From Petrotoga mexicana DSM 14811 (GTDB lineage Bacteria > Thermotogota > Thermotogae > Petrotogales > Petrotogaceae): a DNA stretch of 64,000 nt. Position 1 is the stretch's first letter. The number at the start of each line of letters is the position of its first letter. The notes beneath the pieces are model-generated. The model was given only the letters and a program-made list of their open reading frames with translations, made no database searches and was not told the origin of the DNA. The DNA is taken from contig NZ_AZRN01000005.1 in assembly GCF_002895565.1 (NCBI RefSeq), positions 1 through 64,000 of the forward strand, in the 5' to 3' direction. Both the position numbers and the translations under genes were made by a program. This document shows, piece by piece, positions 47,750 through 58,800 of this stretch.

Positions 47750-47926
47750 ATGCTTTAGCGCCCCTTTGCCCCGCTCCCCACCCTAAGGAAGAACACAATA
47801 TTTTGTCCCTTCATTTCGTAGCTCCATCCATAAGGATGGGGAAAGATATCTTCACTCCGCTCCTTACCTTTTAGGATGAGCAGAAGACTTTGCCTCTTCA
47901 TCTGGTAGCCCATCCATTTGGAAACA
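47750..47926 (-). repeat. G-rich dispersed repeat in rpsC-rplP gap
   Basis: Core 47756-47789; sense GGGTGGGGAGCGGGGC with AAAGGGGCGC, four intact G-runs. Two degraded units follow up to the rpsC stop (CCATCCATAAGGATGGGG, then CCGCTCC...CCCATCCAT). Sits in the S10 operon, where this junction is normally only a few bases. Confidence 0.85.
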
Positions 47927-48562
47927 TTATTGAATTATCGTATCTCCATGATAGACCCATACCTTTATTCCTATGGTGCCGTATTTAGTTTGAGAATGAA
48001 CGATAGCGTAATCTATGTTTGATCTTAAGGTTTGAAGAGGTAATCTTCCTTCCATATACCATTCTGTTCTTGCTATTTCAGCACCACCAAGCCTGCCAGA
48101 AACCATAATTTTCACGCCTTTAGCGCCTCTTCTCATGGCGTTGCTTATAGCTCTTTTCATGGCAACTTTGTGCGAAACCCTTCTTTGAAGTTGACCCGAT
48201 ACATCTTCAGCTATGAGTTGAGCATCAACGTAAGGATTTTTTACTTCTTGAGCGTAGACCTTAACATTTTTATCGCCCACTATGTTTTTCAAATCATCTC
48301 TAATTTTTTTTATCTCTGAACCTTTTCGTCCGATCAAAATCCCTAGTCTTGCACCATAGATATCTATTCTTATTAACGAATCGCTGGGTCTTTCAATTAA
48401 TATATCTGAAATTCCGGCAGCTTCGTAATTTGATTTTAGATAATTTCTTATCTTTTCATCTTCATGTAAATAATCAGAATAATTCTTTTCGTTAAACCAT
48501 ACAGATTTCCAATTTTTATTGTTTCCAAGCCTGAAGCCGTTTGGATGCACTTTTGATCCCAC
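47927..48562 (-). CDS. rpsC: Ribosomal protein S3
   Basis: 211 residues; MGSKVHPNGFRLGNNKNWKSVWF start, KH domain GARLGILIGRKGSEIKKIRDDL, and RAISNAMRRGAKGVKIMVSGRLGGAEIARTEWY. GTG start behind GAGGTGA. Confidence 0.97.
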   Translation of the reverse strand: MGSKVHPNGFRLGNNKNWKSVWFNEKNYSDYLHEDEKIRNYLKSNYEAAGISDILIERPSDSLIRIDIYGARLGILIGRKGSEIKKIRDDLKNIVGDKNVKVYAQEVKNPYVDAQLIAEDVSGQLQRRVSHKVAMKRAISNAMRRGAKGVKIMVSGRLGGAEIARTEWYMEGRLPLQTLRSNIDYAIVHSQTKYGTIGIKVWVYHGDTIIQ

Positions 48563-48577
48563 TTAATTCACCTCACT

Positions 48578-49024
48578 TTATTTATCGGCACTTTTGTCTC
48601 TCACGGTTATATAAATATGGCTCATTCTTTTTTGAAGAATATCTGCTCTTCCATGAGACCTTGGCCATAGTCTTTTTAGTCTAGGGCCTTCATTCACCAT
48701 TATTTCAGAAACATAAAGATTTTCAGCGTTCAACCCAAAATTATTCTCGGCGTTGGCTATCGCGGACATCAAAGTTTTGTATAGTATACGTGCTGATTTT
48801 TTTGGACTGAAAGTGAGTATTTGAAGTGCTTCACTTATATCTTTATTTCTTATTGAGTTGGCCATGGATCTAACTTTTTTTGGTGATATTCTTACATACT
48901 TTGTAACTGCCCTAGCTTCAACAATTGGTTCAGCAGCTTCTTTTTCTTTTCTCAATCTATGATAAACAGACCTTTTTACTTTTCTACCATCTTCTTGAAC
49001 TCTGGAAACATTATTAGTAGCCAT
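48578..49024 (-). CDS. rplV: Ribosomal protein L22
   Basis: 148 residues. L22 core [26 protein letters not shown] to [27 protein letters not shown]; an N-terminal extension of about 30 basic residues precedes it, seen in related thermophiles. Confidence 0.96.
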   Translation of the reverse strand: MATNNVSRVQEDGRKVKRSVYHRLRKEKEAAEPIVEARAVTKYVRISPKKVRSMANSIRNKDISEALQILTFSPKKSARILYKTLMSAIANAENNFGLNAENLYVSEIMVNEGPRLKRLWPRSHGRADILQKRMSHIYITVRDKSADK

Positions 49025-49036
49025 AAACTACCCTCC

Positions 49037-49330
49037 TCAACCTTGCTTTTCTAACTTTCCTTTAACCGCTTTTTTGTCCGGATGCCCTCCAAACCTTCTG
49101 GTTGGAGAAAATTCACCTAATCTATGACCGATCATTTGTTCAGTTATATAAACCGGTATGTGTTTCATTCCGTTATGAACTGCTATTGTGTGCCCAACCA
49201 TTTCTGGAAGGATCATTGAAGCTCTTGACCAAGTTTTAATGACTTTTTTTTCACCCTTTTCGTTCATCTCTCTAATTTTTTTAATAAGACTCGGATGAAC
49301 ATATGGACCTTTCTTTAAAGATCTTCCCAC
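49037..49330 (-). CDS. rpsS: Ribosomal protein S19
   Basis: 97 residues; [71 protein letters not shown] start behind AAGGAGGTG. Confidence 0.97.
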   Translation of the reverse strand: MGRSLKKGPYVHPSLIKKIREMNEKGEKKVIKTWSRASMILPEMVGHTIAVHNGMKHIPVYITEQMIGHRLGEFSPTRRFGGHPDKKAVKGKLEKQG

Positions 49331-49364
49331 CTACTGCACCTCCTTGCTTTTCATGTTTTAGACA

Positions 49365-49423
49365 CTTTAGAAACTCTAAAGCTTCTGTTAGCGTCCCTTT
49401 GCCACGTTTCCCATCCAAAGTGT
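49365..49423 (-). repeat. Degenerate repeat copy in rplB-rpsS gap
   Basis: TTAGCGTCCCTTTGCCACG at 49389 and TTTCCCATCC after it: the core with several substitutions that destroy the G-runs. Preceded by the same ACTTTAGAAACTCTAAAGCT flank seen at metY and glpX-like copies. Confidence 0.7.
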
Positions 49424-50248
49424 CTACTTTACCCTTCTTCTTACAATAAATTTATCGGATTGTTTTTTTCCTCTTCTTGTTTTATATCCTTTAGCAGGGG
49501 TCCCCCATGGGGATTTAGGAATGTGACCTTTGCTCCTTCCTTCTCCACCACCCATTGGATGGTCTACTGGATTTTGTACCATACCTCTTACTTTAGGCCT
49601 TCTTCCTAACCATCTAGTTTTTCCTGCTTTACCGTAAACTTCATTGGAGTGTTCTTCGTTGCTTACTACACCGATGGTAGCCATACAACTCAAACGAACC
49701 CTTCTCAATTCTCCAGAAGGCATTTTTAAAAGTGCATATTTACCTTCTTTAGCCATTAACTGAGCATAGGTCCCTGCAGATTTTGCTATTTTTCCACCTC
49801 TGCCTGGTTCAAATTCTATGTTGTGCACAAGTGTACCCAAAGGAATGTTCTCCAAAGGTAAGCAGTTGCCAACTTTGATTTCAGCATTTGCACCACTCAT
49901 TACAGTTTCTCCAACTTTTAATCCTTTGGGAGATAATATATACCTTTTTTCCCCATCGGCGTATACCAATAAAGCTATCCTTGCACTTCTGTTGGGGTCG
50001 TATTCTATTGAAGCAACTTTTGCAGGAATATTCTCTTTATTCCTTTTAAAGTCGATTATTCTGTATTTTCTTTTATGTCCACCACCACGATGCCTCATTG
50101 TAACTCGACCGTAATGGTTCCTTCCTCCAGTTTTTTTCAAAGGTTCCAACAAACTTTTTTCGGGTTTGACTTTTGATAATTCGGAAAAATCAGAAGTCGT
50201 CATATATCTTCGCGTTGGTGTTACGGGTTTGTATTGTTTTAACGCCAT
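49424..50248 (-). CDS. rplB: Ribosomal protein L2
   Basis: 274 residues; [44 protein letters not shown], and [23 protein letters not shown] near the peptidyl-transferase contact. Highly conserved. Confidence 0.98.
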   Translation of the reverse strand: MALKQYKPVTPTRRYMTTSDFSELSKVKPEKSLLEPLKKTGGRNHYGRVTMRHRGGGHKRKYRIIDFKRNKENIPAKVASIEYDPNRSARIALLVYADGEKRYILSPKGLKVGETVMSGANAEIKVGNCLPLENIPLGTLVHNIEFEPGRGGKIAKSAGTYAQLMAKEGKYALLKMPSGELRRVRLSCMATIGVVSNEEHSNEVYGKAGKTRWLGRRPKVRGMVQNPVDHPMGGGEGRSKGHIPKSPWGTPAKGYKTRRGKKQSDKFIVRRRVK

Positions 50249-50264
50249 TATTTATTCACCTCTC

Positions 50265-50561
50265 TTACAAACTGCCTTGCAATTCTCTAATTACGTAACC
50301 TTCTCCTAATTTAACTATTGCTTTTTTCCATCCTCTTGTATATCCTTCACTTCTTCCTAATCTTTTCGGTTTCGGCTTCATATTCATTACGTACACTTTC
50401 TCTACTTTGACTTTGAATATTGTTTCGATGGCTTCCTTTATTTCTGGTTTGGTAGCATCTTTCGCAACTTCAAATGTATATTTTCGTTCTTGCATGAGAG
50501 AATAAGTTTTTTCTGTTAAGATCGGCCTAGTAATAATATCGTACGCTTTTTGAAGCTCCAT
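50265..50561 (-). CDS. rplW: Ribosomal protein L23
   Basis: 98 residues; [42 protein letters not shown]. Tunnel-exit protein. Start overlaps the rplD stop; GAGGAGGTGA site. Confidence 0.96.
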   Translation of the reverse strand: MELQKAYDIITRPILTEKTYSLMQERKYTFEVAKDATKPEIKEAIETIFKVKVEKVYVMNMKPKPKRLGRSEGYTRGWKKAIVKLGEGYVIRELQGSL

Positions 50562-51226
50562 CAGCCGATCACCTCCTCGATTTTATTCACCATTTCTTTG
50601 GTAAGTACAATTTTCTCATTGTTTATTAAATCAAATACATTCAAACCATCCACATTTTTTTTATTTTGTCCAGGATTATCAGCAATAATTACTTTCACCT
50701 TTGGTAAATTTCTTGCAGACAATTTGAAGTTTTCGTATTGTTCTTGCTTATAAGGAAATAAAAATAAGACCTTTGTACCATCCATACCAAATTGGGTCAA
50801 AATATTTTTTACATCTTTTGTTCTAGGTTTTTCAAATTTAACATCATCCAAAACAATTAAGTTATTTTCTCTATACCTGACACTCAATGCAGATTTTAAT
50901 GCTAATCTTTTCATTTTTTTGTTGAGATCTTTGTGAAATTCCCTAGGTTTTGGTCCAAAAGCTACTCCACCGTGTCGGAAAATAGGAGATCTAATTGATC
51001 CGGCTCTTGCTCTACCTAAATGCTTTTGAGGCCACGGTTTTCGGCCTCCTCCCCTGACTTCACTTCTAGTTTTTGTCGAAGCTGTACCTGCCCTTTTGTT
51101 GGTTAATTGCATATCCACGTATCTATATAGTACATCCATATTTGGGTCGATATTAAAAATTTCATCTTTAATATCTAACGTTCCCACTTTTTCATTTTTA
51201 ATGTTGTATACATCTATCTGTGACAT
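50561..51226 (-). CDS. rplD: Ribosomal protein L4
   Basis: 221 residues; [46 protein letters not shown] loop reaching the exit tunnel. In enterobacteria L4 controls the S10 operon; no such leader element recognised here. Confidence 0.97.
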   Translation of the reverse strand: MSQIDVYNIKNEKVGTLDIKDEIFNIDPNMDVLYRYVDMQLTNKRAGTASTKTRSEVRGGGRKPWPQKHLGRARAGSIRSPIFRHGGVAFGPKPREFHKDLNKKMKRLALKSALSVRYRENNLIVLDDVKFEKPRTKDVKNILTQFGMDGTKVLFLFPYKQEQYENFKLSARNLPKVKVIIADNPGQNKKNVDGLNVFDLINNEKIVLTKEMVNKIEEVIG

Positions 51227-51242
51227 TTTTTAATTGACCTCC

Positions 51243-51884
51243 TTACTTCATTTTTGGGCGTTTAGCCTTAACGGCTTCTCTTATTGTTACTAATCCGCCC
51301 CTCGCTCCTGGGACTCCACCTTTGACCGCTATTAGATTGTTTTGTACATCAATGTAAACTACCTCTGAGTTTTGAATGGTTACCCTTTCATTTCCGTATT
51401 GACCAGCCATTTTTTTCCCTTTGAATACCTTAGAAGGATAGGATGCATTTCCTGTTGATCCTAGATCTCTATGAAATTTTGAACCGTGAGTTTTCTCTCC
51501 CCCTGAAAAGTTCCATCTTTTCATAACTCCTGAGTATCCTCGGCCTTTTGATTTACCTATTAAATCAATCTTTTCTCCTTCAGAAAAAATTGATACATCA
51601 ATTTTTTGACCGATTTCGTAATCATCGACATTGTCTACTCTAAATTCCCTTAAATATCTCATGGGTTGCACTTGTGCCTTTTTGAAGTGACCCATCAATG
51701 GTTTGTTTGCTTTTCTTTCCGGTATCTCTTCAAAACCTATCTGTATAGCGTTATATCCATCTGTTTCTACGGTTTTCTTTTGAACTACCACACATGGTCC
51801 AGCTTTGATAACTGTCACCGGGATGGCTTTATCGTCTTTAAAAATTCGTGTCATTGCAACTTTTTTACCTAAAATACTCTTCAT
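51243..51884 (-). CDS. rplC: Ribosomal protein L3
   Basis: 213 residues from ATG 51884 (MKSILGKKVAMTRIF), six bases behind GGAGGT; an in-frame GTG six bases earlier is too close to it. SKGRGYSGVMKRWNFSGGEKTHGSKFHRDLGS is diagnostic. Confidence 0.97.
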   Translation of the reverse strand: MKSILGKKVAMTRIFKDDKAIPVTVIKAGPCVVVQKKTVETDGYNAIQIGFEEIPERKANKPLMGHFKKAQVQPMRYLREFRVDNVDDYEIGQKIDVSIFSEGEKIDLIGKSKGRGYSGVMKRWNFSGGEKTHGSKFHRDLGSTGNASYPSKVFKGKKMAGQYGNERVTIQNSEVVYIDVQNNLIAVKGGVPGARGGLVTIREAVKAKRPKMK

Positions 51885-51943
51885 TTTCACACCTCCAGAG
51901 CCCGAATGATATCCGTCTTAATTTTTTTAGATTTACAATGGCA

Positions 51944-52255
51944 TTAAGCCTTTATGTCTACAGATACTCCTGCTGGAATATTGACTTTCAACAGTTTAGT
52001 AACCGTATCTGATGAAGCATTGTAGATATATATAACTCTTTTATGAACAACTTTTTCAAATTGTTCCATTGAATATGAATATTTGTGTGGGGATCTTATT
52101 ACCGAATATACAGTTCTCTTATTTGGTAATGGAATAGGACCAGAAACTTTAGCTTCGGTATCTTTTACGGCATCAATAATTTTTTTTGATGATTCATCTA
52201 GTAATCTATGGTCGTATCCTTTCAATCTAATTTTTATGTACTTATTATTGGCCAT
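51944..52255 (-). CDS. rpsJ: Ribosomal protein S10
   Basis: 103 residues; KIRLKGYDHRLLDESSKKIIDAVKDTEAKVSGPIPLPNKRTVYSVIRSPH. First S10-operon gene, following tuf after a 77-base gap with a strong hairpin. GGAGG is a rather distant 14 bases from ATG. Confidence 0.97.
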   Translation of the reverse strand: MANNKYIKIRLKGYDHRLLDESSKKIIDAVKDTEAKVSGPIPLPNKRTVYSVIRSPHKYSYSMEQFEKVVHKRVIYIYNASSDTVTKLLKVNIPAGVSVDIKA

Positions 52256-52291
52256 ATTTTTTTAAAAAGCCTCCTTTTAACTCATTAGTAA

Positions 52292-52309
52292 GGGGAGCTG
52301 AAGCTCCCC
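52292..52309 (-). promoter_or_regulatory. Strong hairpin between tuf and rpsJ
   Basis: Perfect 8-bp stem GGGGAGCT/AGCTCCCC with a 2-base loop. It lacks a clean T-run on the minus strand, so partial attenuation or an RNA-processing site between the str and S10 gene groups is more likely than full termination. Confidence 0.5.
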
Positions 52310-52332
52310 GTACAATAATACATTCAAATTGA

Positions 52333-53532
52333 TTATTCAATTATTTCTGTAACAACACCGGCTCCTACTGTCCTTCCACCCTCTCTTATAGCGAATCTCA
52401 TCCCTTCTTCAAGGGCTACAGGGTAAATCAGTTCTACTGTCATATTGATATTGTCACCAGGCATTACCATCTCTGCACCGCTGGAAAATTCTACAAGAGT
52501 TCCTGTAACGTCTGCTGTTCTAATATAAAACTGAGGTCTGTAACCTTTGGTAAAGGGTGTGTGTCTTCCTCCCTCTTCCTTTTTCAATACGTATACCTCA
52601 GCCTTGAATTTTTTGTGAGGAGTAATTGAACCTGGAGCGGCGAGGACTTGACCTCTTTTTACTTCATCTTTTTCTATACCTCTTAAAAGACATCCGACGT
52701 TGTCTCCAGCTTCACCTTCATCCAATATCTTTCTAAACATCTCAACACCGGTTACAACAGTCTTTTTTGTTTCATAGCTCAAACCAACTATTTCAACTTG
52801 ATCTCCAGTGTGAACAACACCTCTTTCGATTCTTCCAGTAACAACCGTTCCCCTTCCAGTAATGCTGAAAATATCTTCTATGGGCATTAAGAAAGGCTTA
52901 TCAGTTTCTCTGACTGGATCTGGAAAGTAATTATCAATCGCATCTAGAAGTTCGTATATCTTTTGTGTCCAAGGACCGTCTGGGCTGTCTTCTTCCAATG
53001 CTTTTAGGGCAGAACCTTTAACAACTGGGACTTCATCTCCAGGAAATTCGTAGCTACTTAGGAGATCTCTAACTTCCATTTCTACTAAGTCTATTAATTC
53101 TTCGTCATCAACCATGTCAACTTTGTTTATAAAAACAGCTATAGCAGGAACGTTAACCTGTCTTGCCAACAAAACATGTTCCCTTGTTTGTGGCATAACA
53201 CCATCAGTTGCGGCTACAACCAAAATAGCTCCATCCATTTGAGCTGCCCCAGTTATCATATTTTTTATGTAGTCCGCATGACCTGGACAATCTATATGTG
53301 CATAATGCCTTTTTTCTGTTTGATATTCAATGTGTGAAACGTTGATGGTGATTCCCCTTGCTTTTTCTTCAGGAGCTTTATCTATCATGTCAAAAGGTGT
53401 AAAATCTGCCCAGCCTTTGTAAGATAAAGCCTTGGATATAGCGGCGGTTAAAGTTGTTTTCCCGTGGTCAATATGACCGATAGTTCCTACGTTCATGTGT
53501 GTCTTTTCCCTAACAAACTTCTCTTTAGCCAT
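52333..53532 (-). CDS. tuf: Elongation factor Tu
   Basis: 399 residues; GTPase motifs [21 protein letters not shown] and SALKAL, with effector [11 protein letters not shown]. Delivers aminoacyl-tRNA to the ribosome. GAGGAGAT site; 34 bases after fusA. Confidence 0.98.
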   Translation of the reverse strand: MAKEKFVREKTHMNVGTIGHIDHGKTTLTAAISKALSYKGWADFTPFDMIDKAPEEKARGITINVSHIEYQTEKRHYAHIDCPGHADYIKNMITGAAQMDGAILVVAATDGVMPQTREHVLLARQVNVPAIAVFINKVDMVDDEELIDLVEMEVRDLLSSYEFPGDEVPVVKGSALKALEEDSPDGPWTQKIYELLDAIDNYFPDPVRETDKPFLMPIEDIFSITGRGTVVTGRIERGVVHTGDQVEIVGLSYETKKTVVTGVEMFRKILDEGEAGDNVGCLLRGIEKDEVKRGQVLAAPGSITPHKKFKAEVYVLKKEEGGRHTPFTKGYRPQFYIRTADVTGTLVEFSSGAEMVMPGDNINMTVELIYPVALEEGMRFAIREGGRTVGAGVVTEIIE

Positions 53533-53566
53533 TGTTCTATCTCCTCCTTATAAATTATTATTGAAC

Positions 53567-55654
53567 TTATTCTCTACTTAAGAGTTTTTGAGTTACTTGC
53601 TCCGGAACCTCCTCATAATGAGAAAATTGAATCGAACTGGTTGCTCTTCCTTGCGAAAGAGATCTCATTACTGTGGCGTATCCGAATAATTCTGATAATG
53701 GAACATGGGCATGTATTATTCTGGTATTCGTTCCTCCCACGTTTTCAAAACTCTCTACTCTTCCTCTTCTTGAGCTTAAATCGGCAATTATATCTCCCAT
53801 GTATTCTTCAGGAGTTGTAACGTCCACTTTCATGACAGGCTCTAACAAAACTGGTTTGGCTCTCTTTACTGCATCTTTAAAAGCCATAGATGCAGCTATT
53901 TTAAAGGCCATTTCTGAAGAGTCAACTTCATGGTATGAACCATCAAAAACTTCCACTTTAATAGCCACCATTGGATATCCCAATAAGACGCCATCTTGCA
54001 TACTTTCCTTAACACCATTCTCTATGGCTGGTATATATTCTTTTGGTATGACTCCTCCCACTATTTTATCAACAAATTCGAATTCTTTTTCGCTATTCAA
54101 AGGCAGCGGTTCAATTCTAAGTTTAACATGTCCGTACTGCCCACGACCTCCAGTTTGCCTTATATATTTACCTTCAGCTTCGGCTGGAAGTTTTATTGTT
54201 TCTTTATATGCTACACGCGGCTGACCTACTTTAACGTTCACCTTGTATTCTCTTTTAATTCTCTCAATGATAATTTCTAAGTGCAATTCTCCCATTCCAG
54301 ATAATATGGTTTCTCCAGTATCGTGGTCGACGTAGCTTCTTAAACTTGGGTCTTCTTCTGTTAATGCATTTAGGGCTTTACCCAATTTTGCTTCATCATC
54401 TTTGGTTTCAGGTTCTATGGAGACCGAAATAACAGGTTCTGGGAATTCAAGTTTTTCTAGAACTATATTACATTCTTTATCTGAGAGTGTATCCCCTGTA
54501 GAAGTATCCTTTAAGCCAATTAATCCAACAATGTCTCCAGCCCTTATGTAATCAACTTCTTCCCTTTTGTCAGCATGGAGAAAAACAAGTCTAGATACCC
54601 TTTCTGTCTTATTTTTAGTTGTATTGACCACGTAGCTGCCCTTATTTAAAGTACCGGAATAAACTCTAGCAAAAGTCAACTTACCAATAAAAGGGTCCGC
54701 CATTATTTTAAAAGCCAACGCAAAAAAATCTTCGTCTTTGGAAGGATGAATATCTTTTACATATTCCCCCGTCCTTTCATCAAACGCCTTAACAGGGGGC
54801 ATATCTAATGGCGACGGCAGATAATCGATAACTCCATCCAACACGGGTTGTATACCTTTGTTTTTAAAAGCACTTCCACAAAAAACAGGTACTATTTTGT
54901 TTTGAATAGTGGCTTTTCTTATCGCTTCTTTTAATTTAGCCAGGGGAATTTCTTCCTCTTCTATATAAAGTTCCATTATATCTTCATCAACCTCCGCAAT
55001 TGCGGCAATTAACTCTTCTCTCTTCGATTCACAAAAATCTATTAAATCATCTGGAATACTGGTTCTTTCGATTGTTTGGCCACTTTCATCTTTCCAATAA
55101 AGTGCTTCCATAGTTAGTAAATCAACTACACCTTCAAAATCCGACTCAGAACCTATTGGAACTTGCAAAGCAACAGGATTCGCACCCAACTTATCTTTCA
55201 TTGTTTGTATAGCGTTAAAAAAATTCGCTCCTATTTTATCCATTTTATTCATAAAAGCAATTCTCGGCACTCTGTACCTGTCAGCTTGCCGCCAAACAGT
55301 TTCAGATTGTGGTTCAACTCCAACTTGAGCGTCAAAAACGGCAACCGCCCCATCTAAAACACGTAATGATCTTTCCACCTCAACCGTAAAATCAACGTGG
55401 CCTGGTGTATCAATTATATTTATCCTATGATCCTTCCAAAAGGCGGACGTTGCAGCGGAGGTTATGGTAATCCCTCTCTCTTTTTCTTGATCCATCCAAT
55501 CTGTTTCAGTTGTACCTTCATCAACATTCCCTAATTTGTGTTTTGTCCCCGCATAAAACAAAATTCTTTCGGTAGTAGTTGTTTTCCCTGCATCTATATG
55601 CGCAACTATTCCTATATTTCTTATTTTTTCTATGGGGTATAATCTTTCTTTCAA
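53567..55654 (-). CDS. fusA: Elongation factor G
   Basis: 695 residues from TTG 55654. [23 protein letters not shown]-motifs; domain II-V blocks [31 protein letters not shown] and [22 protein letters not shown] precedes the TTG, inside the rpsG end; a longer frame from 55699 is not supported. Translocase. Confidence 0.97.
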   Translation of the reverse strand: MKERLYPIEKIRNIGIVAHIDAGKTTTTERILFYAGTKHKLGNVDEGTTETDWMDQEKERGITITSAATSAFWKDHRINIIDTPGHVDFTVEVERSLRVLDGAVAVFDAQVGVEPQSETVWRQADRYRVPRIAFMNKMDKIGANFFNAIQTMKDKLGANPVALQVPIGSESDFEGVVDLLTMEALYWKDESGQTIERTSIPDDLIDFCESKREELIAAIAEVDEDIMELYIEEEEIPLAKLKEAIRKATIQNKIVPVFCGSAFKNKGIQPVLDGVIDYLPSPLDMPPVKAFDERTGEYVKDIHPSKDEDFFALAFKIMADPFIGKLTFARVYSGTLNKGSYVVNTTKNKTERVSRLVFLHADKREEVDYIRAGDIVGLIGLKDTSTGDTLSDKECNIVLEKLEFPEPVISVSIEPETKDDEAKLGKALNALTEEDPSLRSYVDHDTGETILSGMGELHLEIIIERIKREYKVNVKVGQPRVAYKETIKLPAEAEGKYIRQTGGRGQYGHVKLRIEPLPLNSEKEFEFVDKIVGGVIPKEYIPAIENGVKESMQDGVLLGYPMVAIKVEVFDGSYHEVDSSEMAFKIAASMAFKDAVKRAKPVLLEPVMKVDVTTPEEYMGDIIADLSSRRGRVESFENVGGTNTRIIHAHVPLSELFGYATVMRSLSQGRATSSIQFSHYEEVPEQVTQKLLSRE

Positions 55655-55679
55655 AACAATCCCTCCTAAAACTGCTATA

Positions 55680-56147
55680 CTACCATCTGAAATGTGCAAA
55701 AGCTCTATTCGCTTCAGCCATCCTGTGAACGTCTTCTTTCTTTTTTACGGCAGGTCCCGTATTGTTGTACGCGTCTATCAGTTCTTGAGATAATTTACTA
55801 ATCATATCTCTTCCTTTTTTTGATTGTGCAGAAGTAACTATCCATCTTATAGCTAAAGATGTGGCTCTGTTTTCAGGTACTTCAAAAGGTACTTGATATG
55901 TTGAACCCCCAACCCTTCTTGATCTTACTTCTACCACAGGTTTAACATTATCTATCGCTTTATGAAAAGCCTCTATTGGATCTTCTTTTGTTGCTTCAGC
56001 CAATCTTTCCAAAGAAGAATACACTATTTTTTGAGCTAAAGATTTTTTCCCATCATACATTAACCTGTTTATAAATTTAGAAAGTAAAATATCTCCGTAA
56101 ACGGGATCTGGAACTATGTTTCTTTTCTCAGCAGTTCTTCTTCTCAT
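55680..56147 (-). CDS. rpsG: Ribosomal protein S7
   Basis: 155 residues; [35 protein letters not shown] and [21 protein letters not shown] site. Usual translational regulator of the str operon. Confidence 0.97.
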   Translation of the reverse strand: MRRRTAEKRNIVPDPVYGDILLSKFINRLMYDGKKSLAQKIVYSSLERLAEATKEDPIEAFHKAIDNVKPVVEVRSRRVGGSTYQVPFEVPENRATSLAIRWIVTSAQSKKGRDMISKLSQELIDAYNNTGPAVKKKEDVHRMAEANRAFAHFRW

Positions 56148-56166
56148 TCAGTAAAGAACCTCCTTA

Positions 56167-56541
56167 TTAAGCCTTTGGTTTTTTGGTACCATATTTACTT
56201 CTACTTTGTTTTCTACCTTCAACTCCAGCAGCATCCAAAGCTCCTCTGATTATCTTATACCTTACACCAGGTAAATCTTTTACCCTTCCACCTCTTACCA
56301 AAACGTTAGAATGTTCTTGTAGGTTATGACCTTCTCCAGGTATATAACAAGTTACTTCAATTCCATTCGATAGTTTAACCCTTGCAATCTTTCTTAAAGC
56401 TGAATTAGGTTTTTTCGGGGTCATAGTTGATACCCTTACACAAACACCTCGTTTTTGAGGGTTACCTCGTAATGCAGGAGATTTGGTCTTTTTCTTTACA
56501 GATTTTCTTCCATATCTTATTAATTGATTAATCGTTGGCAC
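56167..56541 (-). CDS. rpsL: Ribosomal protein S12
   Basis: 124 residues; [14 protein letters not shown] start, [15 protein letters not shown] with the lysine linked to streptomycin response, [10 protein letters not shown] and [17 protein letters not shown] start at 56541. The only strong ribosome site (AAGGAGGTGA) is about 58 bases upstream, beyond a hairpin. Confidence 0.97.
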   Translation of the reverse strand: MPTINQLIRYGRKSVKKKTKSPALRGNPQKRGVCVRVSTMTPKKPNSALRKIARVKLSNGIEVTCYIPGEGHNLQEHSNVLVRGGRVKDLPGVRYKIIRGALDAAGVEGRKQSRSKYGTKKPKA

Positions 56542-56549
56542 TTAGATTT

Positions 56550-56608
56550 CTCTCATTTCAAGGGAAGCCACTAAATAAGTGCCCTCAAAAATGAGAGTTC
56601 ACCTCCTT
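56550..56608 (-). promoter_or_regulatory. Hairpin between Shine-Dalgarno and rpsL start
   Basis: Minus strand: AAGGAGGTGA (56608-56599), one base, stem CTCTCATTT (56597-56589), an inner arm with AGGG/CCCT and CACT-TATTT-AGTG, closing stem AAATGAGAG (56558-56550), eight bases, then GTG. Folded, the effective spacing becomes about 9 bases. Unfolded, only a weak GAGAG is near the start. Confidence 0.7.
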
Positions 56609-56747
56609 CTGCTTTATTTTAATTTATATTAGTAAAATATATATATTTTTCGTATATTTGAAAAAATAAGAAAACGCCAGTGGATATTTTACATTATTAG
56701 ACCTTAATTAAAAATTAATTAAATATAACAATTTAAATAATTTATCG
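56609..56747 (-). other. AT-rich gap upstream of rpsL
   Basis: Very AT-rich; probably holds the str-operon promoter (TATAAA-like hexamers around 56625) but none is convincing. No gene. Confidence 0.3.
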
Positions 56748-58745
56748 TTATTTATAATTGATTTTCAAACGGTTGACCATTCCCTCAGGAATTTTTTTGA
56801 TAAAATCGTTTTCCTTTTTTACAAAATAAAATGAATTCCTTAAATAAGGGTTGGTCGTTCCAGTCAGTTGTTTCAAAATGTATAATTCATTCTTTGCCCT
56901 TGTTATGGCAACATAGAAGAGCCTTTCTTCTTCATCTAATTTTTGTTCTTTAATTGCAAGTCCGTTGGGAAAATCTCCTGGATTCACCGATATGAGAATA
57001 ACTACTTTCCACTCCAACCCCTTTGCTCCATGAATCGTTGTGAGAGTTAACTTATTCTCATCATTGACCCCGTTCGTGGCGTTCTTTTTTTCATCGTTCG
57101 CGGGTATTACCCCTAGCTCTTCACTGAGCGTCAAATCTTCTATAAAAGCACCCACGGAATCGTATCGACTGGCAATTTCACTGAATCTTTCAATATCCAT
57201 GTTCCTTGATTTAGAATCAGTAAAAGTTAAGAAAGAATATTCTTGGTAGAAATCTTGATAAATGACATCTATCAACTCATCAGGACTACTTTCTTTCTTT
57301 TCAAAAAGTTTTGTCAATAATTCCAGGGGTGTTTTGAACTTTTTTATTTCAGTTTCCTTCAATATATTTGAGATGTTATCGTTTTCCTCATTTATTCGAG
57401 TTTCTATCTCTTCATAGATCTTTGATGCAGTTTTGTTACCAATCCCAGGAAATAATTTTAAAACTCTCATCCATGAAATCTTATCCAAAGGATTGTTTAA
57501 TACCTTTAAAAAAGCCAATATATCTTTAATATGTGCGGTTTCGATGAATCTCAATCCCGATAGTATTCTGTAAGGAATACCTTTTGAATCCAATTTTTGC
57601 TGTAATACCATAGATAGTGAATGTGATCTATATAGTACAGCGATATCTTTGTAATCTAAACCTTCTTTTAATTTATCTTTTATGATTTTGGTTACGGCAT
57701 CGGCTTGTTCCAAATCGTCAAAAGTTTCCACAACAAAAGGTTTTAAATAACTTTTTCTTATAGGCTTGAGGACTTTAGGTACAGAGTTAGAAGGTATTAA
57801 ATGATTAATAAAACCTACTATATCAGAGGTACTTCTGTAATTACTTTGTATTTTGAAAACTTTTGTTCTGTCATCTTCTATAAAATCTTTTACGTTTTTA
57901 AATAAAGCTCCTCTAAAAGAATATATGCTTTGAGAATCGTCTCCAACAACTATCAAATTTCCATGAACCGAGGATAAAGCCTCAACCAATTCAATTTGAA
58001 TTTTGTTCGTATCTTGAAATTCGTCAACTAAAACATATTTAAATTGGCTTGAACACTTGTTTAGTACTTCTGGATGAGTTTTGAATAAAACTAAAGTATT
58101 TACTAATAGATCGTCATAGTCCATGGCGTTCATATCTTTTTTTAATTGGGTATATATACCCCAGATTTGTTCAATATCTCTTTCAAAATTCAACAAATAG
58201 GGAGCTCTTTCAAGTATGGCTTCTCTTAAAGAGGTTAATGTATTACATGAATAGCTTATAATTTTCATTATTACTTCTTCTTTGGGAAGTTTGTAATTAT
58301 CACTGATTTCCTTGATGTACTCGCTTTTAGCCATTTTCAGTAAATCTTTTGAATCTTCTTTGTCGAGAATGCTGTAATTATTTTTGTAATCTAAAATCGT
58401 AGCATACCTTCTGAGAATAGAATTACATATATGATGAAAGGTACCTGCAAGCATTTTGTCCATGTTTCTGTTAGTTACATTCTTTACTCTTTCTATCATT
58501 TCCTTTGCTGCCGCTCTAGTGAAGGTAACTAGTAAAATATTCTCAGGTTTAACTCCATTATTCAACAAATAGGCAATTTTATAGGTTATTACTCTAGTTT
58601 TACCAGAGCCAGGACCCGCAACTATTATCGATCTTCCTTCTGATTTTATAACAGCTTCTTTTTGTTCCTCATCTAACTCATTTTCTAGAAAAGAGGGGAA
58701 CCTTTTTTCCAAAAAGAGGAAATCATTCCCCTTATTTTTCTCCAT
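56748..58745 (-). CDS. UvrD/PcrA/Rep family DNA helicase
   Basis: 665-residue superfamily 1 3'-5' helicase. Motifs in order: I AGPGSGKTRVITYK, Ia LLVTFTRAAAKEM, II VLVDEFQDTN, III VVGDDSQSIYSFRG, IV SNYRS, V LTTIHGAKGLEWKVV, VI ERLFYVAITRAKNELYI. Roles in repair or replication restart; which orthologue is unclear. Last before rpsL in the direction of transcription, behind rpoD. Confidence 0.93.
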   Translation of the reverse strand: MEKNKGNDFLFLEKRFPSFLENELDEEQKEAVIKSEGRSIIVAGPGSGKTRVITYKIAYLLNNGVKPENILLVTFTRAAAKEMIERVKNVTNRNMDKMLAGTFHHICNSILRRYATILDYKNNYSILDKEDSKDLLKMAKSEYIKEISDNYKLPKEEVIMKIISYSCNTLTSLREAILERAPYLLNFERDIEQIWGIYTQLKKDMNAMDYDDLLVNTLVLFKTHPEVLNKCSSQFKYVLVDEFQDTNKIQIELVEALSSVHGNLIVVGDDSQSIYSFRGALFKNVKDFIEDDRTKVFKIQSNYRSTSDIVGFINHLIPSNSVPKVLKPIRKSYLKPFVVETFDDLEQADAVTKIIKDKLKEGLDYKDIAVLYRSHSLSMVLQQKLDSKGIPYRILSGLRFIETAHIKDILAFLKVLNNPLDKISWMRVLKLFPGIGNKTASKIYEEIETRINEENDNISNILKETEIKKFKTPLELLTKLFEKKESSPDELIDVIYQDFYQEYSFLTFTDSKSRNMDIERFSEIASRYDSVGAFIEDLTLSEELGVIPANDEKKNATNGVNDENKLTLTTIHGAKGLEWKVVILISVNPGDFPNGLAIKEQKLDEEERLFYVAITRAKNELYILKQLTGTTNPYLRNSFYFVKKENDFIKKIPEGMVNRLKINYK

Positions 58746-58780
58746 GTATTTACACTCCTATTAAATATCATATTGTATAT

Positions 58781-58800
58781 TTGCACCCCTTCGCCCGTTA
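58781..58800 (-). repeat. Fragment of the dispersed repeat at rpoD stop
   Basis: TTGCACCCCTTCGCCCG directly abuts the rpoD stop codon: a 17-base stub of the repeat core, between rpoD and the helicase gene. Confidence 0.55.
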
